Source of the DNA: Pohlia nutans
Lineage: Eukaryota > Streptophyta > Bryopsida > Bryales > Mniaceae
Assembly: GCA_022496805.1 (NCBI GenBank)
Contig: CM040094.1
Span: 4,177,501 to 4,241,500 of the forward strand
DNA: 64,000 bases
Direction of reading: 5' to 3'
Made by a program: the position numbers and the translations under genes. Shown here piece after piece: positions 57,955 through 64,000 of this stretch (the first letter of the stretch is position 1; each line of letters begins with the position of its first letter). The notes under the pieces were generated by a model. It worked only from the letters and a program-made list of their open reading frames with translations, had not been told where the DNA came from and ran no database searches.

Positions 57955-59253
57955 TGTACAACAGTCCAAAAACGGAACCAATGTTAGTTCTCTCCCGTCC
58001 AACTGAAACCTCACATGTATATGATTACTAGTTTTTGGAGCTCTGGGACTTGAACGCCACAAATTTGGCGCTCTGAAACACGCCATTGTAACGAATATAA
58101 CCTTGAGGTGTTTTTCTAGAGTCTGGATGCTTGTATCTGTAGTTCTGTGCATGTAGGTTTAGGATTTATCGAACATTCTCTCGGTTGACTTAAATATATG
58201 TCTTGTGAGTCTCATCAATTGAGTCCCTGCTCCGTGCTTCATGTTCTGGTCCATCTTCTCGAATTTCCAGTTACTCTCAGATCAATGGATTGAAGTCAAG
58301 CCGGAAGAGCTGCTCTTCAGAGTCCTGGCCAGCTGATGGAAAAGCTCGCAAAGGAACTTACTGTAGAAAACGGTATCGAATCAAACAGAGCCAATGATTG
58401 ATGTCAGTACAGCACTGTCGACTTCGAAAAGGTTCAAACTAGAAAATCTTTGATTGCTTCAAGAAAAACGGAAAAAGAAAAAACAGAAAAGAATAAGGCT
58501 CAAAAAGCATAACGACAATTAGCTGCGCTATACCACTTTCCTGAAGCTGTACTCGATGTCAACGCCTATACAAATCAGAAGGCGACAGAAAACGGCCATC
58601 ATGCAGTTCCCCAAAGAGGGATCATTCTTGCTATTCGTCCCCATCATCATCAACTAAGAATTTTGGGTCCTCTACAAAGCAAATCTGTATGTATTCATAC
58701 GAAGGAGAGGAACACGTAGAAATACAAAAAGAATCAATCCTTTTTTTCTTTTTTCTTGTTGCAGTAACATCGCTTAGTGTCGATCTCAAAGGTTAATAAC
58801 TCTATGGAGCTAGCAATTAATAGCCACAAACTGTCTATAGTACAAAAAGGAGAACCACACCTGCAGCCACAGGTCCTGAAGATAGGAACTGTAGAATACC
58901 AAAGAATACAGCCTATCAAGTCATAGAAGTTCAGCACTAGACACTCTTACACATCTGACTGCCTACGTACATCTAGTACGGCTCTAAAACGGTTAGGCTT
59001 CTATAAAGGGATCGATCAAATCCCTGCTTAAACTAACAAACTTGTTAGTCTACGAATCTATGCTTTCAAACCTACGAACTACTCAAAACCTGCATGATTG
59101 GTATCTATCCTGCATGTAATCCACTAATCAGTTTCAAACCTTGGCAGTCGAAAGACGCCGTTAAATTCTAGCTATTGATTACAGGCATCAGATAAAACTG
59201 AAACCGTGTTGATGATTTTTTGATGATGTTAGTTGAAAAGAGGGAGTCGGTGA
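57955..59253. other. 3' flank of the LOB-domain gene
   Basis: Probably includes the 3' UTR of the LOB gene (from 59253 downward). No open frame with a motif and no repeat structure noted. Confidence 0.4.
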
Positions 59254-62168
59254 TCAGTTGTTGGTCAACGTGAGGTAAACTCCAGCGCCCCGGAGCTCAT
59301 GCTCGGGAACTCCGCCTGCAGTTCTTGCCTCGGAAGCCACGGTCACGTTCAAATGTCCACTGGAGCCTCGTCTTCGAATTGCCATTGCGAAAGGATCATT
59401 CGGGGCGTCGAATGCGTGCTCTAGAAGCTGGTTGGGATCGCCAGAAGAGTGAAGAAATGTAGTAGTACTCCCGTAGTGTAAGGCTTGTTGCTGCTCCTCT
59501 TTCACTTGGTGATGGACTGGAGACTCCCCTCGGATGTACCTGCAGCTTGAAGGCCCCCCATGCATGCACTGAGCTGTGAGAGACCGTGGGTTTGGATTTC
59601 AACAGTACGTACGTGTGTTTCAGATTGTGAACGTCACTTAGAGTCTCTGTACAAAGGTGCCCACGTGAGAAGACCCATGTTAGTATATCTGATTAGGTTA
59701 GTTTCTACACCACTGATTTATTGTTTCATATTTAGAACCTCTAGGTTTCAGACTTTAGAGAAAGCTAGAGTATAATTATCAGACAGACTGTGTGTTATCT
59801 CTCTCCAGCTAAGGGATTGAAAAGTCCCACAGATCTGGTTCTTGTAACGTCGATACTCTAGTCAAGCCTTTCAACTGCATGCAACATCATTCAAGCAGCT
59901 ACGTACACGGAGCAAGAGCCTCCTACACTGAAGTTTTGTTTAATTTTAGAGAAGTGGAAACACAGATCAAAAGTACTTTGGAGGTAGTCATTATTGGGAC
60001 TCTACGTATCGATTTAACATGTGCAATATGAGAAGTTCAGAAGCGAAGGAGGGAAGGCCCAACAATGTATTCAACTCTGAAGCCTTCCAAAATCTCTGAA
60101 GCAGCTTAAAGGTTCAAAAGGTTCAGCACGTGTAGATTTTAATCCTTCCAACTTTCAATCCTTCTAGATTGAAACCCTTAAATCCTGTCAAGCCTTACGA
60201 TATAAAGTCTATTAGTTATCGGCTTCGTTCCGTAATGAAACTGAAATTCTATCACCTTGTCTATCTACAGTAGGTTTCTGAGAAGCTTCTGTACTACATT
60301 ATATACACAGTTGCAACCTGCAATATGGAAGTGAAGAAATGGTTTGTCAACTCACAATCTTGAGCTAAAGCTTTTGAGAGACTAAGGAGACTACTTTAGA
60401 AGCTCAGGAGAATACTTTAGAAGCTCTAGTTTTTGGGTTTCGAATGTACGTCTCGTTGCGGCACTCGATCCTCGGTATTGTTAGTACTGTTAGTCTAAGT
60501 TACTACTAGTGGAAAGGAATAGACTCTGTATAGTTTAAGTTTACCTGCCCACGTCAAACCTTGAAGAAGAAGCACCGCCACCACCATTACCACCACCAGG
60601 CTTCATCTGGTCGAATCCATCGTTTCTCAAGTACTGGTCTGGCTCGAACGACGAAATGGGAAGCGCGTTGCTCTTGGCGTTGAAATCCGTCATGTCATTG
60701 TAACTCGGGAAGTTCTGCATCATCACGTTGCTCTCTTGCCCAGCCGAACTCACATTCACAATACTCGTGCTCCCTCCTAACGAGCTCACAATTTGCTGCA
60801 TCTGTGCCTGTGATTGATCGTGTACGTCCACACTCCAGCCATCAGAAAGAAAAAGAAAAGAAAAAAACCCTCACTCAAAACTCTCCCCCAGTAAATAAAT
60901 AAATGCCCCTTTTTTCAATGCCATGGCTCTTCAGAGCAGCTTCCAATTCTGAACCTTGACCACTGCCACTTTCAGTGAGCTAGGATCAGACATTATAAAC
61001 TACGTTTGTTAGCATAAGTGCATAACTCAAGTAACGTTACAGCTTGTTAACCCCTAAGAGTCTAAAACGCCCAATATGGCCATCTGCATCACTGTGGCAT
61101 TTTCTCATTTTACCTCGGTTTTCTGATTACAATACATCACTTTAAAGCTTTTGTTCTACACTAAAAGATGAACAGTGTCGATCATGTCAAACTGAAGTCA
61201 TTTTCACATAAATAGATGGTTTGCCCAATTTTCCTACACTACAGAAAATACGCAGTGGACGCTTAAGAACATTTAGGAACCGTAATGTTGCTACAGTTAC
61301 TACCTTGCTATTGCTACCAATCAACGTATCACCCTAGTAGTGTTTCGGAAATGCAACTTGGGAAGGTGTAAACAGAGATAGATGCGGCAGACGTTGAACT
61401 AAATTTTGTACTACATTATATGCACAGTTGCAGCCTGCAATAGGGAAGTGAGGAAATGGTTCGTCAACACATAATCTTGAGCTAAATCTTTGAGAGGATA
61501 GGAGTTCGCTTTGAGAGGATAGAAGTTCAGAAGCTCCAGTTGTTTGGATTTCGGATGTCTCATTGCGGCACTCGATCATCAGAGTTCTTAGTGTTAGTCT
61601 AAGTTGCTAATAGTAACAAGATGGAAAAGGATCCATACTTAGGCTCTATATAATTTAGTATACCTGCCCACGTCAAAGCACCACCATGAGTTTTCTGTGA
61701 TTCTGAAACGCCGACATGCATTAATATGATCAATATTATTACCTGCTGGTTGAAATTGTGTTGTTGCTGCAGCAAGAAGAGCTGTTCCCGGGCGACGGCG
61801 AGCTCATCCTTGAGCTTGGAGACTTGGTTCTGCAGAATGGTGATAACCCCAAGGCAGCCGTGCACGGGGTCCTTTTCCCGGGTGTCGGCCTCGTACGAGA
61901 TGGACTTGACGGTGTCCTCGCGCTTGCTGGGGTCGACGTCCTTGAGGATGCGCAGAATGTTGGAAACCCCGAACAGCTTGTGCACGTTCTGGAACCGCTT
62001 CGGCTGGTCGGGCGGGAAGTAGGGGGAGAGCGGGCAATCGGGCGTGCACTTCCGGCGCTGGTACTTGCACGCCGCGCACGCCGTACTGGTGCTCCCGTGA
62101 CTCGTCACCGCCCGCGACCCTGAGCCGGACCCGGAACCCCCCGAGCCCCCCGACGCCGACCCCGTCAT
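59254..62168 (-). CDS. LOB-domain (LBD) transcription factor, class I, 324 aa, three exons
   Basis: Exons on the minus strand 62168-61743, 60807-60545 and 59539-59254 (TGA). With GT-AG borders at these positions all phases fit. The LOB domain spans residues 30-130: the CX2CX6CX3C zinc-binding block at C31, C34, C41 and C45, the PYFPPDQPKRFQNVHKLFG and GVSNILRIL region, DPVHGC, and a leucine-zipper-like LX6LX3LX6L over LQNQVSKLKDELAVAREQL, which marks class I. LBD proteins are plant-specific nuclear DNA-binding factors in organ-boundary and lateral-organ development. An S/G-rich head precedes the domain. The C-terminal part (exons 2-3; Gln/Ser/Asn- and Gly-rich, then a SGHLNVTVASEAR stretch) is variable as usual. 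Exon 1 is certain. The exon 2 acceptor has alternatives 6 bp apart in the same phase. The exon 3 acceptor at 59540 was chosen because it keeps frame. Intron 1 contains a TTAA-element copy and a duplicate of the end of exon 2. Confidence 0.88.
60285..61685. repeat. Direct duplication in the LOB gene including the 3' end of exon 2
   Basis: 60285-60570 and 61401-61685 are similar: TACTACATTATATNCACAGT, CAACTCACAATCTTGAGC-like, CATTGCGGCACTCGATC-like, and ACCTGCCCACGTCAAA. The last motif is the exon 2 donor with its preceding codons, so the copy in intron 1 carries a second donor-like site (61662-61676). Confidence 0.7.
61051..61250. mobile_element. Diverged family H copy in LOB intron 1
   Basis: Preceded by TTAA (61047-61050), starts CCCCTAAGAGTCTAAAACGC. 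Continues as the reverse complement of the family H unit (CCAATATGGCCATCTGCATC, TTGTTCTACACTA). The hairpin is largely decayed and the far end is not clear. Confidence 0.5.
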
Positions 62169-62324
62169 GTCGATAGCGATCTAATAATCCACCCTAAAAC
62201 CCCCGCCCACCGCCGGACCGGAATCGCAATCCCCCTAAACTCTCAACTCCACGGTATCGCATCAATCTCACTCCACGTCGCCATTGAAACTGTCCCCGCA
62301 CCTGCCATCCAAAAATCTAGATAA

Positions 62325-62605
62325 CTGGTATGTACACCGTAACTGCAAAATCTAGACAAGCTGATCGACGAACCGGCGGCCACCGAAAATCTAGATAGCT
62401 GGTATGCACACCGTAACTGCAAAAATCTAGATATTCACTGGTACACCGTAACTGCAAAATCTAGACAAGCCGATCGATGAACCGGCGGCCACCGAAAATC
62501 AATATAACTGGTATGTACTCTAGATAACACCGTAACTGCAAAAATCTGGATATTCACTGGTACACCGAAACTGCAAAAATCTAGACAAGCTGATCGATGA
62601 ACCAA
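62325..62605. repeat. Tandem array upstream of the LOB gene, units 109-120 bp
   Basis: CTAGACAAGCTGATCGA-type blocks at 62352, 62461 and 62581, with ACCGGCGGCCACCGAAAATC and ACACCGTAACTGCAAAAATC between them. It sits about 160-440 bp upstream of the LOB start codon, within the probable leader or promoter. Confidence 0.7.
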
Positions 62606-64000
62606 CGACTGGAATCTGAGCGGGATTCGGCAGCTGGGGTTACGACTGTGAGGATCCCGGGGGGGTCATTGAGATCGATCGATCGATTGCATCGAGCTGG
62701 GAGGAGCTAGTCGGCACGGGAGCGGAAATTATTCAGTTGATCTGGGGCGGAGGCAGTGAAGAGAGTGGGTGAGGAAGAGGAGGGGTTTGTGGTGAGTGAT
62801 GAGGTCTAGATCGTGATGCTTGTTCTCGTTGTTGTTGATGTTATTAGTGAACTAGTGATTTTAGGGGAGCGGCGAAGATTGAGGCTCCGAGGGTGGCCTT
62901 TGCGCCTGCAAGATACTGCACACGCCTCCAGGTGCTGTGGCTCTGGCCCACCGTTGTTGTACTTGCCTTGTGCTCGGGAAGCTTCTCGCTAGTCAGTTCC
63001 TCACTGACTCACCATCTTCCCAAGCAGGTTTCTCTTTTCCCTTTTTGCCTACCTTGTTACCAAATTTTTACCTCACCTGGTATAATTTAATCTCATATTG
63101 TAATTATATTGGTAATTATAATGGAGAGAAACGTGGAAAAAGATATTGGAGAGAAACGTGGAAAAAAATCCTTGTGTAGGATATGGATGTCCAAGGAATC
63201 TTACGTTACATGTTTTGTCTCATGGCATAAAAATGTATTTTTGTGTACTTTGATACCAATTTTTATCTCACTTTGTATAATTTTGTCTCATGTGGTAATT
63301 ATATTAGAGATAATCAGATAATGTGGGAAATTTCTTGTGGAGGAGAGAGAAAAAGAATTTTACATCACCTTCTTTGTCTTTTTTTAAAAATGTTAATTTT
63401 GTTCATTGAATGTTCTTTTGTCTCTTTCTTTGTCCCTAAACGTTCACATTTATTTTTAGTATGATAATCTTATTTGATAAGAAACTACTAGGTATTACAT
63501 ATAGGCTCTAGAAGGATGGTTATCACATTAGGGCAAGAATGTTATGATGATCAGGTTGGATGTACATTTGAGGCGAGACTCATTTTTGAGCCAATCCAAT
63601 CGACAAGCCAACAAATGAACTTTTGTTACGTAAGTGAGTTGACATTTGGGCCTCCAAGTATGAAGTCTTTGTATCCAAACAAAGCCACCCAGTTTCACAA
63701 TTATTTGTTTTTATGAAGGGCCACTTCACATATGAAGTAGAGGTTGTTTTCTCTTAGGCCTAATCCAACCAAATTTCAACCCATATTAGCTTTAAAGAGA
63801 AAAGGAAAAAAATTCATGAAGAGGCAATTGGGTTCCATATTTTAATTTTCAATAAATCATTTTTTTTCAAATTTTCAAAGAGAAAAGTTTGTCTAACCCT
63901 CAAATTGTTTCTTGGCCTCTTCAATAGTCAAGTTTTTTTATAAACAATTTCATGCAAGGGATCACCCAAAAGCAGTAGACCATTCTACCCATAAACCGTG
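62606..64000. other. 5' flank of the LOB gene and end of window
   Basis: A GATCGATCGATCGATTG tract lies near 62673. 62893-63090 (+) is open with a hydrophobic start but has no further support. 63059-63130 is duplicated at 63251-63330 (TACCAATTTTTATCTCACTT-type), and GGAGAGAAACGTGGAAAAA occurs twice at 63123-63167. No gene is supported to the window end. Confidence 0.4.

Noticed and set aside
59396..59602. Alternative third exon of the LOB gene in the frame ending RIRRPE
   Set aside because: The other frame (59539-59254) is longer, has a good CTGCAG|G acceptor that keeps phase, and a more natural LBD-like composition.
61758..62123. Plus-strand open frames over the LOB exon
   Set aside because: Antisense shadows of the LOB-domain exon, which has the conserved cysteine motif on the minus strand.

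Overview
The window is nuclear DNA from a land plant. It holds three families confined to plants: a PTAC14-type plastid SET-domain protein, a LOB-domain transcription factor and a bifunctional sn-2 glycerol-3-phosphate acyltransferase. Introns have GT-AG borders, and telomere-like TTTAGGG/CCCTAAA tracts occur. I cannot name the species. The density of unfamiliar short DNA transposons, the AT-rich spacers and the GC-rich acyltransferase and LOB exons do not settle between a seed plant and a seed-free plant.

Layout. 1-4.4 kb is AT-rich spacer with a 1.3 kb TTAA-bounded element. 4.49-10.30 kb (+) is a very AT-rich, eight-exon gene for an armadillo-repeat protein of about 1,360 aa. 12.30-20.11 kb (-) is a complete 12-exon PTAC14 gene (491 aa by my splicing) whose introns carry several MITEs, a split duplication and a telo-box cluster. 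20.4-38.4 kb is a gene desert full of small terminal-inverted-repeat elements; its last 1.6 kb, just before the next gene, holds two tandem-repeat arrays. 38.46-42.99 kb (+) is a three-exon GPAT gene (504 aa). 43-59 kb is again repeat-dominated: a kinase-like relic, a mariner-like foldback, a foldback packed with A/T homopolymers, tandem arrays and a hairpin array. 59.25-62.17 kb (-) is a three-exon LOB-domain gene (324 aa). 62.2-64 kb is its 5' flank with another tandem array.

Most striking is a set of elements that begin CCC(C/T)TAA and end TTAGGG, nearly all flanked on both sides by TTAA. At least a dozen copies in eight or more families (about 220 bp to 1.3 kb) are present, some abutting or nested, none with a visible transposase. 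TTAA target sites with CCC...GGG ends are the hallmark of piggyBac-type transposition, which would be unexpected in a land plant. One related family was amplified into a tandem array whose 83-nt hairpins keep their pairing by paired substitutions.

The four genes do not form an obvious pathway. PTAC14 acts in plastid transcription, GPAT in making cutin or suberin precursors, the LOB protein in developmental gene control, and the ARM protein is of unknown role. Exon borders were worked out by hand from reading frame, splice dinucleotides and family similarity; they are not supported by transcripts.
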